Shown here: positions 1 to 7,850 of the stretch, piece after piece | Layout of the letters: every line of letters begins with the position of its first letter | How positions within the stretch are numbered: the stretch's first letter is position 1 | NCBI RefSeq assembly: GCF_030376605.1 | Contig: NZ_JARRAE010000006.1 | Coordinates: 1-64,000 of the forward strand | Direction of reading: 5' to 3' | Origin: Pseudochrobactrum sp. sp1633 | GTDB taxonomy: Bacteria > Pseudomonadota > Alphaproteobacteria > Rhizobiales > Rhizobiaceae | DNA: 64,000 bases | Notes under the pieces: generated by a model | Databases searched by the model: none | Told to the model about the DNA's origin: nothing | Seen by the model: the letters and a program-made list of their open reading frames with translations, nothing else | Position numbers and translations under genes: made by a program

Positions 1-693
1 TTTTTTTATTTTTATTGGCTTTTGTGAATTATCCCAATCCGTATAATCCATAATTAGTGTTTCAAATTCACTATTATCTTCATTTAATATTCTACTTTGG
101 ATGCATATCGCGGGAGCCATTTGGTAAATGTTTTTTTCTTTTTTTGCCATATAGGCCCTACCAAATAAAAATTCATCAGTAATACAAGGAATAGGCATAG
201 ACTTATTTATGAGCTCTTTGGCATATTCCTTAGAAATAATATAACCTGCAGAACCATAATGCACAGATACTAGCTGATGAAGAGTATAGCCCTTTTGCAG
301 CTGATGTTTTTTGCGGGACTGAACGACTGAATGATTCAAGGTCTCAATTTTTATGCATTTCGCCCCATGAATTATCCAATTTTCATCGTTTAAAAATACT
401 TCAGCATTTTTTGATAAATAAACATCATCCTCAAATATCGCAGTGTATTCATCATCCGAATTAGCGGCAATTTCCCAGCATTTTCTATGGCTTAAAAAAC
501 ATGCTATTTCACCAGCCGTCATATCCCTGTAGGAATTATCTTGGCATTTCAATGGAAACAAATCGGCTTCATCAACGGCTTTAGCATCACAGCCTACAAC
601 TCTTTTAAACTTTCTGTCCAATCCCGCGAACTGATCATTCATGTGTCTCATTCTGTCTAAAGAACGATCAAGATTAATTACTAAGCACTGCAT
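1..693 (-). CDS. Glycosyltransferase family 25 protein (3' end outside window)
   Basis: The gene runs from ATG at 693 off the left edge, giving 231 codons with no stop. The N-terminus (CLVINLDRSLDRM), the central segment FLSHRKCW (about residues 66-73) and the acidic motif FEDDVYLS (about 87-94) match glycosyltransferase family 25, the LPS beta-galactosyl/glucosyltransferase family; the EDD is the expected metal/sugar-nucleotide site. Members add sugars to lipopolysaccharide or capsule at the cytoplasmic face of the inner membrane. The gene is strongly AT-rich with A/T-ending codons, unlike everything to its right, which suggests foreign origin as is common for surface-glycan genes. Family call is firm; acceptor and donor are unknown. 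Confidence 0.85.
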   Translation of the reverse strand, partial: MQCLVINLDRSLDRMRHMNDQFAGLDRKFKRVVGCDAKAVDEADLFPLKCQDNSYRDMTAGEIACFLSHRKCWEIAANSDDEYTAIFEDDVYLSKNAEVFLNDENWIIHGAKCIKIETLNHSVVQSRKKHQLQKGYTLHQLVSVHYGSAGYIISKEYAKELINKSMPIPCITDEFLFGRAYMAKKEKNIYQMAPAICIQSRILNEDNSEFETLIMDYTDWDNSQKPIKIKK

Positions 694-1221
694 ATTTGCA
701 TAACCTTTTACATTACCGAATTTTGCTGGCGGACACTCTCCACATTTTATCTATTCGATACGGAGTAAAATCAAACCTATCTTTAAGTTGATCAATTAAC
801 AGATCGGTACGTGTGACTTAAACAAGATATTTCCAAGAATTCAGTGTTTTGTCTCTCTGTTGCCATCAAAAAATTTAACCGATCGCTACGGGTCCTGATC
901 CGGTATGATAATGAAAACACAAATAGGGCCAGAGATCCAAGCCAGCCATACGCGCATCTTAACGCAGGAATGTGGGTCGTGAGGAATGATGTTACTTCAT
1001 TTCCTGAATAAGCTTTGGGGTGAGATTAATAACGACTGAAATCAAATATTTTAATATAGTTGGTACTTGTGTTGACCTTGGCGATTATTGTCGTCACAAA
1101 CTATGAGGTCGGCTTGTAATTTACTCGGACTTAATTGTTTTGCCCCCACAATGATGAGATGTGAAACAACGTCCAAAAGTTCAGAAGTGTAAAGCATGCG
1201 GATTTTGTGAAGAAACTACCA
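694..1221. other. Long intergenic region, no gene recognised
   Basis: About 530 bases between the glycosyltransferase start and the first tiny ORF. Stops occur often in all frames, and I see no tRNA, terminator hairpin or recognisable transposase remnant. Composition shifts from AT-rich near 700 to mixed near 900-1000, so the edge of the foreign segment may lie here. A plus-strand promoter for the small genes downstream is likely but cannot be picked out with confidence. Confidence 0.5.
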
Positions 1222-1329
1222 ATGTTTCCGAAATCACGCAAAACCCAACTAGGAACTTCAGCCTTTTCCGCTATCATAATTGTTGTCTTTACACTCACGT
1301 TCTTGGTGATTGTCTTAATGTTTCAATAA
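1222..1329 (+). CDS. Possible 35-residue single-span membrane protein
   Basis: ATG at 1222 to TAA at 1329. The product has a basic N-terminus (MFPKSRKTQ) followed by an uninterrupted hydrophobic stretch (SAIIIVVFTLTFLVIVL, about residues 16-32), so it would be a one-span membrane peptide with almost no C-terminal tail. The ribosome-binding site is weak (GAAG about 9 bases upstream). It sits directly upstream of a lipoprotein gene on the same strand. Its hydrophobic pattern argues for coding, but at this length chance cannot be excluded. No family recognised. Confidence 0.3.
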   Translation: MFPKSRKTQLGTSAFSAIIIVVFTLTFLVIVLMFQ

Positions 1330-1389
1330 AATCGCATTTGGTGGGATTAACATCAGCACATATATGCCAACAATTGAGGGGGCGAAACG

Positions 1390-1719
1390 TTGGATCAAAC
1401 GACTGAGACTGTACGCAGCAGAAGCTCATTTTTCCGCACTCTCACCCTTACGCTCCCGCTTGTCGGATTGACCGGCTGCATACCGCAGCATGTAAGGGAT
1501 CTTGAATGGTGCCGAAACCTCGAAACTGCCAAGCCCCTCATTGATGAGCGCGGGCAAGCTAATCTTAATATAGCAATGACTAAAAACAAATGCGCCGACA
1601 AGCTTCTGGAAGCGAAAAAAGCTGCTGAAGAAGCAGCAAAAAAAGCCGAAGAATTAAAAGCCGCAAAGTCCAAGCCTTCTGCATCGAAACAGACAATAAA
1701 AAAGCCCGACAGAGGGTAA
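1390..1719 (+). CDS. Small lipoprotein with Lys/Ala/Glu-rich tail
   Basis: The start is TTG at 1390, chosen because a strong ribosome-binding site (GAGGGGG) lies about 6 bases upstream. The 109-residue product has arginines at 9, 11 and 16, a hydrophobic segment and a lipobox LTGC with the lipidated Cys at residue 30. The mature part begins IPQHVRDLEWCRNLE and ends in a helical tail rich in KAAEEAAKKAEE-type heptads (about 74-92), likely an extended helix in the periplasm. No domain family recognised. A lipoprotein after a tiny membrane peptide resembles phage lysis cassettes, but no other phage gene is present, so I do not call it that. Confidence 0.6.
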   Translation: MDQTTETVRSRSSFFRTLTLTLPLVGLTGCIPQHVRDLEWCRNLETAKPLIDERGQANLNIAMTKNKCADKLLEAKKAAEEAAKKAEELKAAKSKPSASKQTIKKPDRG

Positions 1720-1768
1720 CTGTCGTGGCCAATCAATACGAACGCAGTTCAATTTTCCGGGGCAAATA

Positions 1769-2080
1769 ATGTATGAGACTGGGTTTATCGCTTTATTGTT
1801 TATGAGTTTAATCGCCATAGTTGCAAATTATAAACTCCGTCATCTGCATAGGCTTCCTATGCAATGGAGCCTGTCAGGCAAAGTTAACTGGACAGCTCCC
1901 AGAGTTATTGCCCTTGCTTCCTTTCCCGCCATTTTCGCTGTCATAGGCTCTGCGCTTATCCTTAGCAGTGCTCCTGAGCAGGAACAGTCAACAACCCGAT
2001 CCCTTATCTTTCTCGGCATCGCAATGATTGGGTTGCAAATATTGCATCTGAAGCTCGTCAATAAAAAAGGCAACATTTAA
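1769..2080 (+). CDS. Small membrane protein with DUF1648-like segment
   Basis: 103 residues from ATG at 1769, with GGGG about 7 bases upstream as ribosome-binding site. Three hydrophobic segments lie at about 4-20, 48-66 and 78-92. Between the first two is RLPMQWSLSGKVNWTAPR (28-45), which resembles the DUF1648 signature (lP-H-W-n-sG-vd-w) of SdpI/YhdP-type membrane proteins. It is shorter than typical family members and so may be a single-domain version. It lies 49 bases after the lipoprotein gene and may share its transcript. The function is unknown; the family link rests on one motif. Confidence 0.65.
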   Translation: MYETGFIALLFMSLIAIVANYKLRHLHRLPMQWSLSGKVNWTAPRVIALASFPAIFAVIGSALILSSAPEQEQSTTRSLIFLGIAMIGLQILHLKLVNKKGNI

Positions 2081-2307
2081 GCTGCCTCTCAAATCATCAA
2101 AATATACAAAACACTATATAATCTGCTTATTCGGCAAACCGGTTAGTGCGCCCTCGCACATGTTTTATTGCTTCAAATTGGTGCCCGCTCAAAACGGAAA
2201 ATTGCACGACCAATGAAATTATACTTTTCCTTGGTTATTTTACCCGTTTCCATTGATGCGCGCATATGTGATATTTCAGTTTCAATGTTTGCAGACAGGA
2301 AATAAAT

Positions 2308-2415
2308 ATGAAAACGATTACATATGCCCTGAGCATGATCTTGATTGCAGCCGTTGTAACCGGTTGCGCTAATCGCTCCTGTAGCGACTGGCCAGGCACA
2401 TGCATTATTCAGTGA
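2308..2415 (+). CDS. 35-residue lipoprotein
   Basis: ATG at 2308 to TGA at 2415, preceded by AGGA about 8 bases upstream. The product is a minimal lipoprotein: a Lys at position 3, a hydrophobic core (ALSMILIAAVV), a good lipobox VTGC with Cys at residue 20, and a 15-residue mature peptide containing two more cysteines (ANRSCSDWPGTCIIQ). In size and layout it resembles entericidin-type small lipoproteins, but the mature part lacks the entericidin motif. No function can be assigned. The lipobox plus ribosome-binding site make a real gene more likely than not. Confidence 0.55.
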   Translation: MKTITYALSMILIAAVVTGCANRSCSDWPGTCIIQ

Positions 2416-2508
2416 TTTAAAGCTTAACTGACCTGCTCGGCCTCTTACACTGTATCAGTATATACCGCCCTCAGACGGGCATGGTGAATATCACATCATA
2501 TACAGGTC

Positions 2509-2537
2509 AAAAAATAGCCGCCCATAAGGGCGGCTAT
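2509..2537 (-). terminator. Rho-independent terminator of the porin gene
   Basis: On the minus strand a perfect stem TAGCCGCCC/GGGCGGCTA with a 4-base loop is followed by a run of six T. It lies 27 bases after the porin stop codon. Confidence 0.9.
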
Positions 2538-2562
2538 CAAATCCAGTACAAGCATTCAGCTT

Positions 2563-3261
2563 TTAGAACTTGTAGTTCACACCAACACGAACAGTGTGGA
2601 ACTGAGATTTAGCTTCGCCGATACGAATGCTGCGACCATCGAAATCAGCATCGAGCTTCAACTTACCAAGGTCAGTGTACAGATATTCTGTTTTAAGCGT
2701 CACGTTGTTTGTGATTGCATATTCTGCACCGGCACCAACAGTGTAACCAACTTTAGTGTCCGACTGTGAAGAGTAGCCACCAAAAACATCGGCATAGGTT
2801 TTCACCTTACCATAGGCCACACCACCGGTTGCATAAACCATGAAGCGATCAACTGGTGTATAACCAAGGCGCAAACGGGTTGTACCGAACCAGCTCACCT
2901 TCGTTCCCAGACTAATACCGGTCATGGAATCGCTTACCGAGAAATCCGACTTCAAGCTTGAACCCTGAAAATCAGTTTCGATACCAACGATTGCCTGATC
3001 AAACTGCCAGTTATAACCAGCCTGAACACCGCCAATAAAACCGCTGGCATTGCCGCGAAGCGACAGATCGGTGAACACATCTTCATAAAAATCAGTTTTA
3101 AATTTACCACCGGCATAACCGGCATTCAGACCGATATAACCACCGGTCCAGGAGAAGGTGTCGACGACTGCCGGAGCAGGCTCGTTATACACAACAGCGT
3201 CTGCAGCAAATGCAGTGCCGGCGGTCATAACCAATGCTGTAGCTAAAAGAATGCTTTTCAT
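2563..3261 (-). CDS. Omp25/Omp31-family outer membrane beta-barrel protein
   Basis: 232 residues from ATG at 3261, chosen over an in-frame GTG at 3273 because GGTGGGG sits about 6 bases before the ATG and the signal peptide then starts cleanly (MKSILLATALVMTAGTAFA, cleavage before ADAVV). The mature protein has the family's FSWTGGYIGLNAGY opening, alternating beta-strand segments, WFGTTRLRLGYT and a C-terminal NYKF ending in Phe for barrel assembly. In Brucella and Bartonella these eight-stranded proteins are abundant surface antigens that stabilise the envelope. Monocistronic, with its own terminator. One of the best taxonomic markers in the window. Confidence 0.92.
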   Translation of the reverse strand: MKSILLATALVMTAGTAFAADAVVYNEPAPAVVDTFSWTGGYIGLNAGYAGGKFKTDFYEDVFTDLSLRGNASGFIGGVQAGYNWQFDQAIVGIETDFQGSSLKSDFSVSDSMTGISLGTKVSWFGTTRLRLGYTPVDRFMVYATGGVAYGKVKTYADVFGGYSSQSDTKVGYTVGAGAEYAITNNVTLKTEYLYTDLGKLKLDADFDGRSIRIGEAKSQFHTVRVGVNYKF

Positions 3262-3462
3262 GATATTCCCCACCTATAAAATAATAATTTTTTATACAAT
3301 TAAAATACCTTTTTAGAATATAACAAAAAAGCAACACGGAAAACTAATCGTACTTTAACAGTATCCGCACAATCCGGGCACTGTGCGCACTTATCCACCT
3401 CCAGCGCATCCTGCTGACGGAAAGTTGCTCACCGCACTCTGAATGGGACTCCTAAAATAAAA

Positions 3463-3500
3463 ACCCGCGATCATGCTCTGGCACAAGCGCGGGTTTTATT
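3463..3500 (-). terminator. Terminator of the importer/amidohydrolase operon
   Basis: Stem ACCCGCG/CGCGGGT with an 18-base loop, flanked by A-rich sequence on the left and a TTTTATT run on the right, so it could work in both directions. It lies just after the stop of the amidohydrolase gene, the last gene of the operon. Confidence 0.7.
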
Positions 3501-3524
3501 GATTTGGGTCGCGGCTTTGAGATT

Positions 3525-4949
3525 TTAGCCTTTGGACATATTCAACGGCGGTTCCACACCTTCGCTCAACGGACTGATATAAGGTGTGCGGGCTGTCTGC
3601 GCCGCCAGTGCTGCCTTGGCATCTGCCATCAGCACCGGATCACTCAGCACAGCAAGACCGGTTGCGGCCATTGCTTTTGCCACATGCACCATAGCTTTAT
3701 GTGCCGCTGGTGATTTACCCTGCGCCACCACCTGCCATGTGTGGAAAGGTGTACCGATTGCCACTGTCGGCCCATGAACCTGTACTGTCGGCACCACCCA
3801 GCTGACATCACCTATATCCGTCGAGCCGATCTGCGTTTTATGTGGCTGATCAAGCGGCACCAGAAACTCTGCCAGCGGTGCATCTGTCTCCGGCATACCA
3901 ATCACATTATAAACGGACGAAATTTCTTCCGGCGAAAGCGTTGCGCGGATTTTGCGGGCATAGTCACGATCCTGATCGTCAAACTTCGGTGCGCCCAGCT
4001 CCTGCATGGTGCGATACAGCGTCTGTTCAAGCGGCTTATTGCCCAGCGTATTAGAAACCGCACTGACGATCTTCATCTCCATGCGGGTTTCGGTCATCAT
4101 CGCCGCGCCCTGCGCAATCTTATTCACGCGGTTCACCAGCGACAACATGGTCTGCAAATCCATCGCACGGATGGAGTAACGCACCCGCGCATGAGCCTGC
4201 ACCACATTCGGTGCAATACCACCGGCATCCAGCAAGGCATAATGAATACGCGCGTCAGACGGCATATGTTCACGCATGTAATTGACGCCGACATTCATCA
4301 GTTCAACCGCATCAAGCGCACTGCGTCCGAGATGCGGCGCAGCAGCTGCATGAGAAGCACGTCCGGTAAAGATAAAGTCTGCACGGGTATTGGCCAGCGA
4401 CAAAGCCGGAGCCACTTCCCAGAAACTGTAAGGATGCCAGGAGATTGCAACATCTGCATCGTCAAAAGCACCGGCACGCACCATGAAAGCCTTGGCCGCA
4501 CCGCCTTCTTCCGCAGGACAACCGTAATAGCGCGCACGTCCCGGAATTTTATTCTCAGCGAGATAGTTTTTGAGGGCAACGGCCGCAAGCAATGCACCCG
4601 CACCCAACAGATTATGGCCGCAACCATGACCATGCCCCCCCGCTTCGATCGGTTTATGCTCAGAAGCACCGGCTTCCTGACTGAGACCCGGAAGGGCATC
4701 ATATTCGCCCATAAAAGCGATAACCGGCCCGCCTTCACCGGCTTCACCAATCACAGAAGTCGGAATACCGGCAATGCCTTCGGTCACGCGGAAACCATGA
4801 TGCAGCAACTCGGCTTTATGTTCAGCCATCGAACGCTCTTCGGTATAGCAAACCTCAGGCATTCCCCAAACGCGGTCGCTCATTTCGATGAGGCGCTGCT
4901 TTTCGTCCTCAACCTTCTGCCACAAGTCCTGACGGTCATTCATGCTCAT
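3525..4949 (-). CDS. M20-family amidohydrolase, AbgB-like
   Basis: 474 residues. Motifs of the M20/AbgB zinc amidohydrolases are visible: FMGEYDALPG, the metal-binding GHGHGCGHNLLGAG, PAEEGGAAK with the catalytic Glu, and a dimerisation domain opening FTGRASHAAAAPHLGRSALDAVEL. AbgB is a subunit of p-aminobenzoyl-glutamate hydrolase; related enzymes cleave N-acyl amino acids, peptides or indole amides in the cytoplasm. No AbgA partner is encoded nearby. It is the last gene of the ABC importer operon, so it probably hydrolyses the imported compound. Family call firm; substrate inferred from context only. Confidence 0.88.
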   Translation of the reverse strand: MSMNDRQDLWQKVEDEKQRLIEMSDRVWGMPEVCYTEERSMAEHKAELLHHGFRVTEGIAGIPTSVIGEAGEGGPVIAFMGEYDALPGLSQEAGASEHKPIEAGGHGHGCGHNLLGAGALLAAVALKNYLAENKIPGRARYYGCPAEEGGAAKAFMVRAGAFDDADVAISWHPYSFWEVAPALSLANTRADFIFTGRASHAAAAPHLGRSALDAVELMNVGVNYMREHMPSDARIHYALLDAGGIAPNVVQAHARVRYSIRAMDLQTMLSLVNRVNKIAQGAAMMTETRMEMKIVSAVSNTLGNKPLEQTLYRTMQELGAPKFDDQDRDYARKIRATLSPEEISSVYNVIGMPETDAPLAEFLVPLDQPHKTQIGSTDIGDVSWVVPTVQVHGPTVAIGTPFHTWQVVAQGKSPAAHKAMVHVAKAMAATGLAVLSDPVLMADAKAALAAQTARTPYISPLSEGVEPPLNMSKG

Positions 4950-4975
4950 TGGATCATTCCTGCATATTGCAAATT

Positions 4976-5851
4976 TTAGAGATTGGTTGCTTCTTCAAAG
5001 ACCAGTTCGGATGCCGGCGGGATACGCCCCTCAAACCAGTAAGCCGCAGCGGCACGCGACATAGCCGCACCGTCATGACCAACTCCGGCTACATCAATCA
5101 GCTTCCAGTTGAACGGCATGCCTAAGCGCTGCGCCTGTTTCTGCGCAAAATCATGAACAAAATATGCCCGTTTATAGCGGGAAGGTCCCTGCGCAAATGC
5201 TTCCGGCTGATCCGGCAAATTCGGGTCAGCTTCATCAATATCCTGATCACCGGCAAAAATATGCATCGGATAGGCAAACCAGCGGGCAAGCTGCGCCTCA
5301 TCCAGACCGATGCCACCCATACCTTCCGGAAATTTGCGGGTCAGATCAGGTAATGTGTACCAGCCCGGATTGGCCGCAACAACATCAGAGAAAATACCGT
5401 GATCCTGCGTGGCAAGCAGACGATGCGAGAACTGACCGCCAGCCGAATGGCCGTATAAACGCGCCTGTTTCTGCGTGGTCACACCACCGGCCTGAAGGGC
5501 TGCAAGAACACGCGCAGGCACACCATAGAGCCAATCCTGCTTTTCACGCACAAGCCCCGCACTTTCATCAAGGATCAGCCCGTTATTATAGCTTTCCGCC
5601 ATCGGGAACTGAGCATCAGGGAATGTCGGCGCAACAATCAGCAAGTGGTGTTTTTCAGCCGCCGGAATCCAGAAATCACGATATTCATCGCCATTACGCA
5701 GCATACCATGCTGCACGATGATTATCGGATCTTCAGGACGGTAGTTTTCAGGGCGATAGAAATTTACTTCCAGCGGTCTGTCCGGATGATACTGATCAAC
5801 AAACGGCAGCGTACTGCGTCCGATTTCTGGACGAAGAATGGTGGTAGTCAT
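4976..5851 (-). CDS. Alpha/beta hydrolase (PHB-depolymerase/esterase-like)
   Basis: 291 residues. The nucleophile elbow YGHSAGGQFSHRLL gives the GxSxG serine, IIIVQHGMLRNGDEYRDFW supplies the oxyanion-hole strand, and a late GVGHDG carries the probable catalytic His; DQDIDEADPN is the probable acid region. This pattern fits poly(3-hydroxyalkanoate) depolymerase/esterase-like proteins. No signal peptide, so cytoplasmic. Its start overlaps the stop of the upstream ATPase gene by one base (TAATG) and the amidohydrolase follows after 26 bases, so it is translationally tied to the importer. Together they suggest uptake of an ester- or amide-containing compound followed by two hydrolyses (inference). 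Confidence 0.8.
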   Translation of the reverse strand: MTTTILRPEIGRSTLPFVDQYHPDRPLEVNFYRPENYRPEDPIIIVQHGMLRNGDEYRDFWIPAAEKHHLLIVAPTFPDAQFPMAESYNNGLILDESAGLVREKQDWLYGVPARVLAALQAGGVTTQKQARLYGHSAGGQFSHRLLATQDHGIFSDVVAANPGWYTLPDLTRKFPEGMGGIGLDEAQLARWFAYPMHIFAGDQDIDEADPNLPDQPEAFAQGPSRYKRAYFVHDFAQKQAQRLGMPFNWKLIDVAGVGHDGAAMSRAAAAYWFEGRIPPASELVFEEATNL

Positions 5852-6852
5852 TATGTCTCCGGATTATGCAAATGACAGGCAGCGCTTTGGTCTGCAGTCA
5901 CACTTTCAAGTTCGGGGCGGCGCTCGCGGCATACCGGCATGGCATGAGCGCAGCGCGGATGAAACGGGCAGCCGGAAGGCGGATTAAGCGGTGACGGCAG
6001 ATCACCTGTCAGCGGCTGAAAATCGCGTTTGCGACGGCTGATCGACGGGCTGGCATTAATCAATGCCGCGCTATAGGGATGCGCAGGCTTATTGAAAATT
6101 GCAGATGCGGAACCAATCTCAACAATGCGCCCGAGATACATGATCGCAATCCGGTCACTGATATGGCGGACAACGCCAAGATCATGGCTGACAAACAGAT
6201 AGGTCAGCCCGTAGCGGGCACGCAAATCCATAAACAGATTGATCACCTGCGCCTGAATAGACACATCAAGCGCTGACACCGGCTCATCACAAACCAGAAA
6301 ATCAGGTTTTACCGACAAAGCACGAGCAATGCCGATACGCTGACGCTGACCACCGGAAAACTGGTGCGGATAGCGGTCACGATAGGCGAGATCAAGCCCG
6401 ACCTCTTCCAGCGCCTGATTTACCGCACCGGCAATCTCAGCTTTCGGCATCAGGCGATGCACTTTCAGAGCCTCGCCAACAATCTGGTTCACCTTCATGC
6501 GCGGATCGAGTGAGGCATAAGGGTCTTGAAAAATCATCTGCACTTTCAGAAGAAAGTCGAGTTTTTCACGGCCTTTAAGCTTCTCAACGGCCTGCCCGTC
6601 ATAAAGTACATTGCCTTCTGTCGGCTGATAAATCCCCGTTGCCATACGGGACAAAGTGGATTTACCGCAGCCGGATTCTCCCACCAGCCCCAGCACTTCA
6701 CCCCGTTTGATGCTCAGGTCAACACCATCAACCGCCCTCAAGACGCGCGCCGGTGCAGCCTGTCCTGTCAGGCGCAGAATGCGATCAGCCATTGTGGATT
6801 TGGAGTGAAAATGCTTCTTCACTCCGCGCATTTCAAAAAATGCATCACTCAT
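5851..6852 (-). CDS. Peptide-type ABC importer ATP-binding protein (DppF/OppF-like)
   Basis: 333 residues. Walker A GESGCGKST (58-66), signature FSGGQRQRIGIARAL, Walker B FLVCDEPVSALD and switch His in YLFVSHDLGVVRH are intact. The C-terminal segment SGCPFHPRCAHAMPVC is the Cys-containing oligopeptide/dipeptide transporter domain (oligo_HPY) of this subfamily. A 30-residue insertion before the first strand (SKSTMADRILRLTG) is typical of F-type subunits. Its start overlaps the end of the other ATPase gene (ATGA). It pairs with that ATPase on the cytoplasmic face of the two permeases. Confidence 0.93.
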   Translation of the reverse strand: MSDAFFEMRGVKKHFHSKSTMADRILRLTGQAAPARVLRAVDGVDLSIKRGEVLGLVGESGCGKSTLSRMATGIYQPTEGNVLYDGQAVEKLKGREKLDFLLKVQMIFQDPYASLDPRMKVNQIVGEALKVHRLMPKAEIAGAVNQALEEVGLDLAYRDRYPHQFSGGQRQRIGIARALSVKPDFLVCDEPVSALDVSIQAQVINLFMDLRARYGLTYLFVSHDLGVVRHISDRIAIMYLGRIVEIGSASAIFNKPAHPYSAALINASPSISRRKRDFQPLTGDLPSPLNPPSGCPFHPRCAHAMPVCRERRPELESVTADQSAACHLHNPET

Positions 6853-7850
6853 GGTCTTGCCTCCTGAGCAAATGCCTCACGGACAGGCAACGATACCGGA
6901 TTGTGACAACGGAAAACGCGCCCATCGATCAACTGTGGCTCGGGATAAATGTCAGCACAAACCGATTTGACGCGCTCACAGCGGGTGCGGAACGGACAGC
7001 CGCTTGGCCGGTCATCAATGCGCGGTGCGTTACCGTCGATCTGGTGCAGCCGTTCGCCCGGTTTCACCATGCCGGAAGACGAGTTCAGCAGACCTTGCGT
7101 ATAAGGATGCAGCGGCCTGTCCAGCACATCATCAACCGCACCGGTTTCAACAATCTGGCCTGCATACATCACCGCCACACGGTCAGCGAGTTCGGCCACA
7201 ACGGCAAGATCATGGGTGATCCACAGCACGGCCGTACCGGTGTCCCGTGCCAGTTGCTGCACTTCATAGAGGATCTGGCTTTGAATAGTCACATCCAGAG
7301 CCGTAGTCGGCTCATCAGCGATAATCAGGTCGGGATTGTTGAGCAATGCGGTGGCAATCGCCACGCGCTGGCGCATACCGCCGGAGAACTCATGCGGATA
7401 TTGCTTTAGCCGCACTTCCGGCGAGGAAATGCCAACACGCCCCAGCGCATCCGCCGCCTCTTTTATCGCCTGCGCTTTACCACAGGAACGATGCTCCAGA
7501 ATGGCCTCACACATTTGCTCACCAATGGTCAGCACCGAATTGAGCGTGGAAAGCGGATCCTGAAAAATCATCGCAATGCGGTCGCCGCGTAAATTACGCA
7601 GACGTTCATCGGATGCTTCACGCAGATTTTCGCCATTGAACAGGATTTCGCCTTCAACAATTTCCCCCGGCGGATCAATCAGTTGCACCAGTGAGAAACC
7701 GGTGACAGATTTGCCGGAGCCAGACTCCCCGACAAGGCACAGCACTTCACCGCGGGCAATGCTCAGATCAATTCCGTCCACCGCAGACCATGCGCCGCCC
7801 AGCAGATGAAAAACAGTTCTCAGTCCTTTGACTTCAAGCAAAGCTGTCAT
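6849..7850 (-). CDS. Peptide-type ABC importer ATP-binding protein (DppD/OppD-like)
   Basis: 333 residues from ATG at 7850, which overlaps the permease stop as TGATG and has GAGGGG about 6 bases upstream; an in-frame GTG one codon earlier is less well placed. Walker A GESGSGKSV (41-49), signature FSGGMRQRVAIATAL, Walker B LIIADEPTTALD and LWITHDLAVVAE are present, with the C-terminal Cys motif SGCPFRTRCERVKSVC of peptide/nickel transporter ATPases. It forms the heterodimeric motor with the DppF-like subunit. Confidence 0.93.
   Translation of the reverse strand: MTALLEVKGLRTVFHLLGGAWSAVDGIDLSIARGEVLCLVGESGSGKSVTGFSLVQLIDPPGEIVEGEILFNGENLREASDERLRNLRGDRIAMIFQDPLSTLNSVLTIGEQMCEAILEHRSCGKAQAIKEAADALGRVGISSPEVRLKQYPHEFSGGMRQRVAIATALLNNPDLIIADEPTTALDVTIQSQILYEVQQLARDTGTAVLWITHDLAVVAELADRVAVMYAGQIVETGAVDDVLDRPLHPYTQGLLNSSSGMVKPGERLHQIDGNAPRIDDRPSGCPFRTRCERVKSVCADIYPEPQLIDGRVFRCHNPVSLPVREAFAQEARP

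Noticed and set aside
1161-1406. 81-codon plus-strand frame starting GTG
   Set aside because: No ribosome-binding site or hydrophobic or domain pattern; it overlaps the better supported tiny membrane ORF and lipoprotein start.
1222-1719. Phage lysis cassette (holin plus spanin)
   Set aside because: The layout is suggestive, but there is no endolysin, structural phage gene or integrase nearby.
3741-4979. 412-codon plus-strand open frame
   Set aside because: Lies antisense to the AbgB-like gene, whose motifs are clear; Arg/His-rich composition is typical of a shadow frame.
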